From: Porphyromonadaceae bacterium | Lineage (GTDB): Bacteria; Bacteroidota; Bacteroidia; Bacteroidales; Tannerellaceae | Direction of reading: 5' to 3' | Assembly: GCA_003517945.1 (NCBI GenBank) | Contig: DOZP01000107.1 | Location: 527 to 10,481 of the forward strand | DNA: 9,955 nt | Shown here: positions 1 to 7,304 of the stretch, piece after piece | Layout of the letters: each line of letters begins with the position of its first letter | How positions within the stretch are numbered: the first letter of the stretch is position 1 | Position numbers and translations under genes: made by a program | Notes under the pieces: generated by a model | Seen by the model: the letters and a program-made list of their open reading frames with translations, nothing else | What the model was told of the DNA's origin: nothing | Databases searched by the model: none

Positions 1-266
1 TTGCCCAACCAGAAACAGAAATCATATGCCGTACTATCAGCCGACACAAACATCACGGAGTCATCTCCTTTGCTACGTATATACCAATGGCCTATACCAT
101 CAGGTTGTTGCGCTGAGTTATTAACGATCAGAATCGTCTTCACTTCCGGAGGAAACGTTATCGACGCCGGATTATACATTTCTACCTCTATACTTTTAAT
201 AGAACTACAGGAGATGAAAAATAACACGCTCCAAAACAGGACGCCCCAAAGAACCAGTTGTTTCAT
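1..266 (-). CDS. Small surface lipoprotein, DUF6340-like (partial, runs off left edge)
   Basis: This is the N-terminal 88 codons of a leftward gene whose 3' end lies outside the window. The protein starts MKQLVLWGVLFWSVLFFISC. That is a short hydrophobic signal with the lipobox FISC, so Cys20 should be lipidated after signal peptidase II cleavage and the protein anchored in the envelope. The mature part reads SSIKSIEVEMYNPASITFPP and continues with a VKTILIVNNSAQQ stretch. I associate this pattern with the Bacteroidales lipoprotein family DUF6340, recognised from memory and not by a search; its function is unknown. The ATG at 266 is chosen because it places the signal peptide directly at the N-terminus. 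There is no clear ribosome binding site, as is usual in Bacteroidetes. The gene follows the isomerase gene by 119 bp, and I see no TAnnTTTG promoter in that gap, so co-transcription is possible. The rightward reading frame over the same bases is its shadow. Confidence 0.8.
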   Translation of the reverse strand, partial: MKQLVLWGVLFWSVLFFISCSSIKSIEVEMYNPASITFPPEVKTILIVNNSAQQPDGIGHWYIRSKGDDSVMFVSADSTAYDFCFWLG

Positions 267-314
267 ATGCACATCTATTAATTTTTAACATCAGGGATAT
301 AGGAAACTCACAGC

Positions 315-395
315 CTATTCATCACTCTCCGGCGTAAGCTCATTTTTTTCACGCTTCGCCAATCCCGGTATATTAATCAGGTATTTCAGGTATAA
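315..395 (-). other. Open 26-codon tail in a shifted frame behind the isomerase stop
   Basis: Directly behind the isomerase gene, the -1 reading frame is open for 26 codons and ends at a TAG (317-315). Its end reads IPGLAKREKNELTPESDE, a charged, hydrophilic sequence that looks like a real protein C-terminus. The same frame has a stop at 398-396, so no long gene enters it from upstream. It could be a former C-terminal extension of the isomerase cut off by a one-base frameshift near codon 291, a remnant of a deleted gene, or chance. No slippery heptamer is visible, so programmed frameshifting is unlikely. Confidence 0.25.
377..394 (-). repeat. 9-bp tandem duplication containing the isomerase stop codon
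   Basis: On the plus strand tcaggtatt (377-385) is followed at once by tcaggtata (386-394), so eight of nine bases repeat. On the coding (minus) strand the isomerase stop TGA (388-386) is therefore repeated in frame as a second TGA at 379-377. It looks like a small replication-slippage duplication, and because it is a multiple of three it keeps the frame. Confidence 0.6.
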
Positions 396-1264
396 TCACT
401 GATCGCTTTGAAATAGCCGATGGACTCTGCGATTCCGAGGAACGGATCTTTCATATCTTTTTCATATTCAAGGCTGCATTTCCCTGTATAATTTATCTTT
501 CGCATCATCTTCACAAGCGACTGAAAATCAATTTTTCCACGACCGATCTCTATGCCACGTCCGGCTTTGGAGGCTTCCGTAACGTCCTTGATATGTATAT
601 CAAAAACACGCGTATGATATTTTTCCAGATCGGCAACCGGATCACATCCGTTGCGCAGGTCATGGCCTACATCAAGGCACATCCCCATTCGCGGATCAAG
701 ATTTTTCGTATGTTCCCACACATCTTTGGCATCAGGATACAATGCTATATCCGGCCCGTGAAGATGAATCGCATAATGAAAATCATATTCTTTTACTTTC
801 TTATCAACGTACGGCAACAACTCATAGTTCGGAACCCCGACAATCAATTTCACTCCCACGCGTTTGGCATATTCGAAACCGCGGTCTATTTCTTCTTCCG
901 TCTTCATATAAATCGGACCAACAGCATAACCTGTAACTCCGTAGGAAGCGCATTTTTCATGAAACGCTTTGATCTCTTCATCGGTCGATTTAAACGGCAA
1001 ATGAAAGTCTTTTATACAAAGATAATGAATATCCAGACTCTTCAATGTCTTCAAAGTCGTTTCCAGATCAAAATTCACAAACGTATAACCGGCCATCCCC
1101 AACTGAAACGGATTATTCGCCTTCGTTGCTTTCGGTTTAATTACATCATTCCCTGCCGCTACACTACTTGTCCCTGCGATCAGCGGTTCGGCAATCAACG
1201 GAGTTGCGCCCAGCATGGCCACCCCTGCGATACTTTTTTTCAAAAAACTCCTTCTGTCTGACAT
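386..1264 (-). CDS. Tat-exported sugar phosphate isomerase/epimerase-like TIM-barrel protein
   Basis: This 292-residue protein belongs to the xylose isomerase-like / AP endonuclease family 2 TIM-barrel group. Members isomerise or epimerise sugars using a divalent metal; the substrate here is unknown. The N-terminus carries a twin-arginine signal, SDRRSFLKKS (residues 2-11), followed by a hydrophobic stretch and small residues to about 38, so export to the periplasm in folded form is predicted. The barrel covers about 53-290. Likely metal or active-site residues are His167/His169 (IHLHG), Asp198 and His201 (LDVGHD), His224 and Asp227 (HIKD) and Glu266/Glu268 near the end, all in the order expected for the family. 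The ATG at 1264 puts the Tat motif at the N-terminus. The gene lies 93 bp behind valS on the same strand, and I see no consensus promoter between them, so read-through from valS is possible. The end of the gene is odd: it has a duplicated stop codon and an open shifted-frame tail behind it. Confidence 0.85.
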   Translation of the reverse strand: MSDRRSFLKKSIAGVAMLGATPLIAEPLIAGTSSVAAGNDVIKPKATKANNPFQLGMAGYTFVNFDLETTLKTLKSLDIHYLCIKDFHLPFKSTDEEIKAFHEKCASYGVTGYAVGPIYMKTEEEIDRGFEYAKRVGVKLIVGVPNYELLPYVDKKVKEYDFHYAIHLHGPDIALYPDAKDVWEHTKNLDPRMGMCLDVGHDLRNGCDPVADLEKYHTRVFDIHIKDVTEASKAGRGIEIGRGKIDFQSLVKMMRKINYTGKCSLEYEKDMKDPFLGIAESIGYFKAISDYT

Positions 1265-1338
1265 ACTATTACATTTTTACGTTAAAAATTCCAATTACGT
1301 GCGGCTTTATACTAAAAAACAATAACACGCGATCTCTG

Positions 1339-1354
1339 TTCGGATGTATCCGAA
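1339..1354. repeat. 7-bp inverted repeat just after the valS stop codon
   Basis: TTCGGAT and ATCCGAA form perfect inverted arms around a 2-base centre, three bases past the valS stop codon. In RNA this could be a short hairpin with a TGTA loop. No T-run follows directly on either strand; on the minus strand the nearest one starts about 20 bases further on. It is therefore a poor intrinsic terminator. It could be a weak transcript-end hairpin or a small operator for the isomerase gene. Confidence 0.35.
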
Positions 1355-1357
1355 AGT

Positions 1358-3979
1358 TTACCCTTTCAACTTATTAACGCTTTCGCGCAACGTATCAATT
1401 TTACTTTCAGCATCCGCCTGTTTCTTTCTTTCATTAGCCACTACCTCAGGCTTCGCATTGGCAACAAATTTTTCATTGCCCAATTTCTTCATCACCGAAA
1501 GAAGGAATCCTTCGAGATACCGGATCTCCTCCTCCATCTTTTTTATCTCTTCTTCAATATCGACCGTGCTTCCAAGCGGAATGGCATATTCCGTCGTACC
1601 CACCATAAACGTGGCGGCCGTTACATCTTTTTCCGCAGGTTCAATACGTTCAAGGTTACACATTTTCATAATAACGGAGTTGTACGCCTCCCGGTGTTTA
1701 CCCGAAACAATATGCAAGACAAGCGCTTCCTTATTCGGCACATTGCGCTCCAGGCGAACCGAACGGACGCCTGCCACAATCTGCTTGACGGTTTCAAAAT
1801 CCGCCACTAATTCATCATTTTTATTTCCGGCATCCGGCATCCGGGTAATCATAATACTTTCGCCCGGTTTACGTAGGGTGACAGACTGCCAGACTTCTTC
1901 CGTAATAAACGGCATAAAAGGATGAAGCAATAACATCAATGTGTCAAAAAACTCAAGCGTTGCTTTATACGTTACGGCATCCATCGGCTGTTGATAAGCC
2001 GGTTTCACCATTTCCAGATACCATGATGAAAACTCATCCCAAAACAATTTATAAACCGTCATCAGCGCTTCGGATATACGATATTTATCCAGTTCATCAT
2101 TCATCTGCCTGATCGCGGCGCTTAAACGCGCGCCAAACCAGTCAATAGCTACTTTCGCCGAACCGGGTTGCGCAATATCTTCCGATACCGCCCAGCCCTT
2201 CACCAACCGGAGCGCATTCCATATTTTGTTATTAAAATTACGGCCCTGTTCACAAAGCGCTTCGTCGAACGGCAAATCATTTCCGGCGGGAGACGATAAG
2301 AGCATCCCCATCCGGACTCCGTCCGCACCGTACTTATCCATCAATTCGATCGGATCGGGAGAATTCCCTAACGATTTGGACATTTTCCGCCCCAGCTTAT
2401 CGCGAACAATCCCGGTAAAATAAACATTATAGAAACAAGGCTGATGCCGGTATTCAAATCCCGACATGATCATACGCGCCACCCAGAAAAAGATGATTTC
2501 CGGCGCTGTAACCAAATCATTTGTCGGATAATAATACTTTATATCTTCATTATCCGGTTCATTGATTCCGTCAAATACGGAAATAGGCCATAACCATGAA
2601 GAGAACCATGTATCCAGACAATCTTCATCCTGCCGCAAACCGGAAACCGTCAGTTCCGGATTACCCGATTTTTCACGCGCAAGCTGCAATGCCTCTTCGG
2701 CTGTTTCGGCAACCACATAACCGCCTTCCGGTAAATAATAAGCCGGGATGCGATGTCCCCACCATAGCTGACGCGAAATACACCAGTCTTTAATATTTTC
2801 CATCCAATGGCGGTATGTATTTCTGAACTTAGCCGGGTAAAATCTGATCGTATCATCCATTACCGCTTCCAGCGCCGGCTTAGCCAGCTCTTCCATTTTC
2901 AGAAACCACTGCATCGATAGTTTGGGCTCGATCGGTACATCCGTCCGCTCCGAAAAGCCAACTTTATTCGTATAATCCTCCTCTTTTTCAAGAAGACCCG
3001 CGGCGGACAGATCCGTAACGATTTGCTTGCGCACATCAAAACGATCCATACCGATATAAATTTCCCCGGCCTCACTGATCGTTCCGTCATCATTAAAAAT
3101 ATCAATAGCCGGAAGATTGTATTTTTCTCCCAGCATATAGTCATTTACGTCGTGTGCAGGCGTCACTTTCAGGCAACCGGTACCAAATTCCACATCCACA
3201 TACTCATCTTCGATAACCGGAATAACACGGTTGACAAGCGGGACTATCACTTTCTTTCCATGCAAATGCCGGTTTTTAGGATCATTCGGATTGATACACA
3301 TGGCCGTATCCCCCATAATCGTTTCCGGCCGTGTCGTAGCCACCACGGCATATCCGTCTTCTCCTTCAATCTTATATCTCAGATAATATAATTTACCCTG
3401 CTGCTCTTTATAGATCACTTCCTCGTCCGAGAGCGCCGTAAGCGCTTTCGGATCCCAATTGACCATACGAACGCCACGGTAGATTTTCTCTTTTCTATAT
3501 AAATCGACAAAGACTTTCAATACACTGTCGGAACGTTGTTCGTCCATCGTGAAACAGGTCCTGTCCCAGTCGCATGAAGCCCCCAGTTTTTTCAACTGTT
3601 CAAGTATAATCCCTCCGTGTTTCCGCGTCCAGTCCCATGCATGCTCCAGAAATTCTTCACGCGTAAGATCTGTCTTTTGTATACCTTCCGAAGCCAGTTT
3701 GGCCACCACTTTGGCTTCCGTGGCAATAGACGCATGATCCGTACCCGGCACCCAGCACGCATTTTTTCCCAGCATACGGGCGCGGCGAACCAGAATATCC
3801 TGAATGGTATTATTTAACATGTGCCCCATGTGCAACACGCCCGTGACATTAGGAGGAGGTATTACAATCGTATACGGCTCACGGCCGTCGGGCGTAGATT
3901 TGAACAGCCCATGTTCCAACCAATACTGATACCACTTTCCTTCAACCGCAGAGGGGTCATATTTAGATGCTAATTCCAT
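1358..3979 (-). CDS. valS: Valyl-tRNA synthetase
   Basis: This class I aminoacyl-tRNA synthetase charges tRNA-Val with valine in the cytoplasm. At 873 residues it has the normal length. The HIGH motif appears as HMGH (residues 50-53) in the context [13 protein letters not shown]. The KMSKS motif is intact at 532-536. Between them sits the CP1 editing domain that removes mischarged threonine, with ATTRPET (214-220) and HDVND (276-280). The anticodon-binding domain follows. The C-terminus is a charged coiled coil (about the last 65 residues, rich in E and K) typical of ValRS, which clamps the tRNA. I chose the ATG at 3979, giving MELASKYDP, over an in-frame TTG at 3994, because ValRS orthologues usually begin close to this KYDP segment. 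A Bacteroidetes-type promoter lies just upstream. The gene is divergent from topA and heads the leftward series with the isomerase and lipoprotein genes, to which it has no evident functional link. Confidence 0.97.
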   Translation of the reverse strand: MELASKYDPSAVEGKWYQYWLEHGLFKSTPDGREPYTIVIPPPNVTGVLHMGHMLNNTIQDILVRRARMLGKNACWVPGTDHASIATEAKVVAKLASEGIQKTDLTREEFLEHAWDWTRKHGGIILEQLKKLGASCDWDRTCFTMDEQRSDSVLKVFVDLYRKEKIYRGVRMVNWDPKALTALSDEEVIYKEQQGKLYYLRYKIEGEDGYAVVATTRPETIMGDTAMCINPNDPKNRHLHGKKVIVPLVNRVIPVIEDEYVDVEFGTGCLKVTPAHDVNDYMLGEKYNLPAIDIFNDDGTISEAGEIYIGMDRFDVRKQIVTDLSAAGLLEKEEDYTNKVGFSERTDVPIEPKLSMQWFLKMEELAKPALEAVMDDTIRFYPAKFRNTYRHWMENIKDWCISRQLWWGHRIPAYYLPEGGYVVAETAEEALQLAREKSGNPELTVSGLRQDEDCLDTWFSSWLWPISVFDGINEPDNEDIKYYYPTNDLVTAPEIIFFWVARMIMSGFEYRHQPCFYNVYFTGIVRDKLGRKMSKSLGNSPDPIELMDKYGADGVRMGMLLSSPAGNDLPFDEALCEQGRNFNNKIWNALRLVKGWAVSEDIAQPGSAKVAIDWFGARLSAAIRQMNDELDKYRISEALMTVYKLFWDEFSSWYLEMVKPAYQQPMDAVTYKATLEFFDTLMLLLHPFMPFITEEVWQSVTLRKPGESIMITRMPDAGNKNDELVADFETVKQIVAGVRSVRLERNVPNKEALVLHIVSGKHREAYNSVIMKMCNLERIEPAEKDVTAATFMVGTTEYAIPLGSTVDIEEEIKKMEEEIRYLEGFLLSVMKKLGNEKFVANAKPEVVANERKKQADAESKIDTLRESVNKLKG

Positions 3980-4011
3980 ATGTCTTACAGGCAATTTAAT
4001 AATTTATTGCG

Positions 4012-4041
4012 CAAAAATAATAAATTTAATCGACAAGCAAA
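4012..4041 (-). promoter_or_regulatory. Putative valS promoter (TTTG-N18-TATTTTTG)
   Basis: On the minus strand TTTG (4041-4038) is followed after 18 bases by TATTTTTG (4019-4012). The second element is an exact match to the Bacteroidetes -7 consensus TAnnTTTG. The 18-bp spacing is one base shorter than usual. Transcription would start near 4005, leaving a leader of roughly 25 bases before the valS ATG at 3979. Confidence 0.6.
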
Positions 4042-4136
4042 GGTCTTTCGGTTGAAGTTGAGAAAATAAAGATTTTTACAGCCATAGCTCTGTTAGGGAT
4101 AAGCGACGGCACGATAACAAAAATAAACAAGTTTTT

Positions 4137-4167
4137 TTTGTGTTTCTCCCGTCTTGCGTTATCTTTG
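4137..4167 (+). promoter_or_regulatory. Putative topA promoter (TTTG-N19-TATCTTTG)
   Basis: TTTG (4137-4140), at the end of a T-run, is followed after exactly 19 bases by TATCTTTG (4160-4167). Both elements and the spacing match the Bacteroidetes housekeeping promoter consensus. A transcript would begin near 4174, about 16 bases before the topA ATG at 4190. This rules out the in-frame TTG at 4154 as the start, because it lies inside the promoter. Confidence 0.75.
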
Positions 4168-4189
4168 CGGCGTTTTTAATCATGTGAAT

Positions 4190-6538
4190 ATGCAAAAAAA
4201 TCTCGTTATCGTTGAGTCGCCCGCGAAGGCAAAAACCATCGAAAAGTTTCTGGGGAAGGACTATAAAGTGATGTCAAGTTACGGTCATATCCGTGATCTG
4301 AAACCAAAAGAATTCAGTATCGACATTGAGCACAATTACGCTCCCGAGTATGTTGTACCGGCCGATAAGAAAAAATTGGTTTCCGAACTGAAAAAGGAAT
4401 CCGCCTCTGCCGACGAGATACTTCTCGCTTCCGACGAGGACCGTGAAGGAGAAGCAATTGCATGGCATCTTTTCGAGACGCTTGACCTGAAACCGGAGAA
4501 CACCAAACGCATCGTATTTCACGAAATCACCAAAAACGCAATTTTAAATGCGTTGAAAAATCCGAGAGACATAGATATCAATCTGGTAAACGCCCAGCAG
4601 GCACGCCGTGTCCTGGATCGCATTGTCGGCTTCGAAGTCTCTCCGATACTCTGGCGCAAGGTAAAGCCCGCATTATCGGCAGGACGTGTACAATCGGTTG
4701 CCGTCCGCCTGATCGTTGAGCGCGAACGTGAAATCAATCATTTCGTATCCGAAGCATCTTATCGCGTCGTAGCGACATTCATACTGCCCGACGGAACTAC
4801 TTTACTGAATGCAAAGTTAAACAAACGCTTCAAAGATAAACAGGAAGCGCTGGCATTTTTAGAGTCGTGTAAAGATGCGGACTTCGTGATTGAAGACATA
4901 ACCAAAAAGCCGGTTAGAAAATCGCCGGCGCCCCCGTTCACAACTTCCACATTGCAACAGGAAGCGGCCCGCAAACTCGGATTCTACGTATCGCAAACGA
5001 TGATGGTCGCACAACGCCTGTACGAATCGGGATACATTACCTATATGCGTACCGACTCCGTAAACCTGAGTGATCTGGCACTCAACACAAGTAAAGAGGC
5101 GATCGTCAGTTCTTACGGAGAAAATTATTACAAATTCCGCAAATACCACACAAAAAGCAAAGGTGCGCAGGAGGCTCACGAAGCGATTCGTCCGACCTAT
5201 ATGAGTGCGCCGGAAATAAGCGGCAATGCGCAGGAAAAGAAACTGTACGACCTGATATTCAAACGTACGATTGCATGTCAGATGGCTGATGCCGAGCTCG
5301 AACGCACCACCATCACCATTAACATAAGCAACAAACAGGATGAAAAATTTGTCGCGACCGGCGAAATCATAACGTTCGACGGTTTCTTGCACGTTTACAT
5401 GGAAAGTCTCGACGAAGACAGTGAAAACGAACAGGAAAACGGCCTTCTCCCGCCTGTAAAGAAAGACGAAGAGCTTTCGATGAGAGATATAGTGGCCACC
5501 GAGCGCTTCACCCAACGGCCTCCAAGATATACGGAAGCCAGTCTGGTACACCGCCTGGAAGAGTTAGGAATCGGACGCCCTTCCACATACGCCCCGACCA
5601 TACAAACCATACAAAACCGTGAATACGTAGTCAGAGGAGATAAAGACGGAACGGAACGCAGCTATAACATTCTGACACTTAAAAACAGTAAAATCACTGA
5701 TACGGATAAAACCGAAGTAACCGGCGCCGACCGCAACAAACTGATGCCGACGGATATCGGTACGGTTGTGAATGACTTCCTGATAGAATATTTCCCGAAT
5801 ATCCTGGATTATAATTTTACGGCTAATGTGGAAAAAGAATTCGATACAATAGCTGAAGGGCAATTAGACTGGACAAAGTCGATGAACAAATTTTATACGG
5901 CTTTTCATCCGATTGTCGAAGCGGCGGCAGCCGTAAAAACCGAATATAAAGTCGGTGAACGCGAATTAGGTATTGACCCGAAAAGCGGAAAACCCGTATT
6001 CGTAAAAATAGGACGATACGGGCCGATAGCACAAATAGGACAGGCAAATCCGGAAAATAAAAAGGACAAACCGCAGTTTGCCTCCCTGATGAAAGGACAG
6101 TCTATTGAAACGATTACCCTGGAGGAAGTTTTAAAATTGTTCGACCTGCCACGTACGGTTGGCGAATACGAAGGCGAAGAGATGGTTGCCGGTATAGGCC
6201 GCTTTGGCCCCTTTATCAGGCACAACGGCGTATTCATCTCCATACCGAAAACACTGAATCCGTTGAGTATCACGCCGGAAGAAGCCATCGAACTTATCGA
6301 AGGCAAACGTAAGAAAGAACAGGAACGCCATATCAAAACATTTAAAGAAGAAGATCCGGATTTGGAGATTTTAAACGGCAGATTCGGCCCTTATATCGCA
6401 TATAAAGGCAATAATTACCGGATTCCGAAAAGTACGGAACCGGCTTCCCTGACGCTTGAAGACTGCCGGAAAATTATTGATGAGGCTGCCGACAAACCGG
6501 CGAAAAAAAGATTTTCCAAAGGCAAAAAGAAAGAGTAG
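4190..6538 (+). CDS. topA: DNA topoisomerase I (type IA)
   Basis: This 782-residue type IA topoisomerase relaxes negative supercoils by cutting and rejoining one strand. The TOPRIM domain is at the N-terminus: Glu9 in IVESPAKAKTIEKFL, and the metal-binding acidic cluster SDEDREGE with Asp82, Asp84 and Glu86. The catalytic tyrosine is Tyr285 in YITYMRTDS, with Arg287 beside it. After the four-domain core come three C-terminal Topo_C_rpt-like repeats, each with a GRYGP or GRFGP motif, at about residues 594-640, 657-705 and 724-762. A basic tail ends in KGKKKE. No CxxC pairs are present, so the zinc fingers of the E. coli enzyme are absent, as is usual in Bacteroidetes. The ATG at 4190 is chosen because it puts the IVESPAK motif at the N-terminus and lies just behind the promoter. 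The gene diverges from valS and ends 9 bp from the convergent response regulator gene, with no hairpin terminator visible between them. Confidence 0.97.
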   Translation: MQKNLVIVESPAKAKTIEKFLGKDYKVMSSYGHIRDLKPKEFSIDIEHNYAPEYVVPADKKKLVSELKKESASADEILLASDEDREGEAIAWHLFETLDLKPENTKRIVFHEITKNAILNALKNPRDIDINLVNAQQARRVLDRIVGFEVSPILWRKVKPALSAGRVQSVAVRLIVEREREINHFVSEASYRVVATFILPDGTTLLNAKLNKRFKDKQEALAFLESCKDADFVIEDITKKPVRKSPAPPFTTSTLQQEAARKLGFYVSQTMMVAQRLYESGYITYMRTDSVNLSDLALNTSKEAIVSSYGENYYKFRKYHTKSKGAQEAHEAIRPTYMSAPEISGNAQEKKLYDLIFKRTIACQMADAELERTTITINISNKQDEKFVATGEIITFDGFLHVYMESLDEDSENEQENGLLPPVKKDEELSMRDIVATERFTQRPPRYTEASLVHRLEELGIGRPSTYAPTIQTIQNREYVVRGDKDGTERSYNILTLKNSKITDTDKTEVTGADRNKLMPTDIGTVVNDFLIEYFPNILDYNFTANVEKEFDTIAEGQLDWTKSMNKFYTAFHPIVEAAAAVKTEYKVGERELGIDPKSGKPVFVKIGRYGPIAQIGQANPENKKDKPQFASLMKGQSIETITLEEVLKLFDLPRTVGEYEGEEMVAGIGRFGPFIRHNGVFISIPKTLNPLSITPEEAIELIEGKRKKEQERHIKTFKEEDPDLEILNGRFGPYIAYKGNNYRIPKSTEPASLTLEDCRKIIDEAADKPAKKRFSKGKKKE

Positions 6539-6547
6539 AAACCCCTG

Positions 6548-7303
6548 CTAATTTTTAAAAAACTTCAAAAATCCCTCTTTGTAAGCCGGTGAAATTTCGA
6601 TCTCTGTTTCATCTTCGAGAACGATAATGCCACCGGAGCTTTTCAGGTATGATTTTACGGCGTTCACGTTAATCATATGTGATTTATGGACACGCAGGAA
6701 AGGATAAGGCAATATCTCATCAAAATACTTCAACAGGCGGCAAACCATTTTTTTTGTTTTTATTCTGTTCCGGAAATAAACATCCGTAAAATTGCCGTTC
6801 CCTTGCAAACGCAGAATATCGTCCATACGTTCTACTTCAAATCCTTCGAGCGTCGGCAAAATAACGCGTTGCCGTTCAGGTTTCGGTTCACGGATATTTT
6901 CAACCAAAATCCGGTTCCGGTTAAAAATTTCATTGTTAATAATATGTTGCTGCACTTTGTTGACTGCCTGAATCAATTCTTCTATGCTGATTGGCTTCAG
7001 CAAATAGTAAGCGGCGCTCCGGTTCAGCGCACGCAGGGAATATTCGGAAAAAGCCGTGGCGAAAATAGTTTCAAAGTAAAGATCTTCACATCCTTCCAGT
7101 ACATCAAATGCATTTCCGAACGGCATTTCCACATCCAGAAAGACAAGTTGCGGCTGCAAGTCATGCAAAACACGAATAGCCTCCTTGCAATTATGCGCTT
7201 CACCCACAACCTCCAGTTGCGGACAATATTTCGCTATGTAATTTTTCAGCACTTCCCTGGCTGATAATTCATCCTCAACTATAACGGTTTTTATTTTTTC
7301 CAT
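6548..7303 (-). CDS. LytTR-family response regulator
   Basis: This 251-residue cytoplasmic response regulator pairs with the histidine kinase gene directly upstream. The receiver domain (about 4-120) has the acidic pair Glu10/Asp11, phospho-acceptor Asp57 in VFLDVEMP, Thr83 in FATAF and Lys103 in LLKPI, so all switch residues are intact. A linker leads to a LytTR DNA-binding domain at about 147-250, with the typical FLRVHKSHMINVNAV segment (203-217). LytTR proteins bind pairs of short direct repeats in promoters. I chose the ATG at 7303, one base after the kinase stop codon. An in-frame TTG at 7327 would overlap the kinase gene and add an unlikely N-terminus. The tight spacing implies co-transcription and translational coupling. 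The direct repeat upstream of the vWA gene is a candidate binding site, which is inference. The regulated genes cannot be read from the protein. Confidence 0.95.
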   Translation of the reverse strand: MEKIKTVIVEDELSAREVLKNYIAKYCPQLEVVGEAHNCKEAIRVLHDLQPQLVFLDVEMPFGNAFDVLEGCEDLYFETIFATAFSEYSLRALNRSAAYYLLKPISIEELIQAVNKVQQHIINNEIFNRNRILVENIREPKPERQRVILPTLEGFEVERMDDILRLQGNGNFTDVYFRNRIKTKKMVCRLLKYFDEILPYPFLRVHKSHMINVNAVKSYLKSSGGIIVLEDETEIEISPAYKEGFLKFFKN

Positions 7304-7304
7304 C

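Noticed and set aside
1..288. Rightward open frame of 95 codons at the left edge
   Set aside because: It lies antisense to the lipoprotein gene, which has a clear signal peptide and lipobox. The rightward translation has no recognisable features and begins at the window edge.
331..360. Possible hairpin GGCGTAAGC / GCTTCGCC as a terminator of the isomerase gene
   Set aside because: The stem has a bulge and a 13-base loop, and no T-run follows on the minus strand. The T-run on the plus strand is inside the loop.
389..398. Programmed frameshift extending the isomerase into the downstream tail
   Set aside because: There is no slippery heptamer of the X XXY YYZ type and no clear stimulatory structure at the right distance. 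A mutation or gene remnant is simpler.
593..1261. Rightward open frame of 222 codons
   Set aside because: It is antisense to the Tat-exported isomerase, whose motifs are intact. The translation is compositionally odd and has no domain I recognise.
4043..4051. AACCGAAAG on the minus strand upstream of valS, similar to the repeat near the vWA gene
   Set aside because: It is a single copy without a partner at two-turn spacing. CCGAAAG-like words also occur elsewhere in the window, including near 1350 and in topA.
4859..5551. Leftward open frame of 230 codons inside topA
   Set aside because: It is an antisense shadow of the topA catalytic core. It is Phe/Val/Arg-rich with no recognisable domain.
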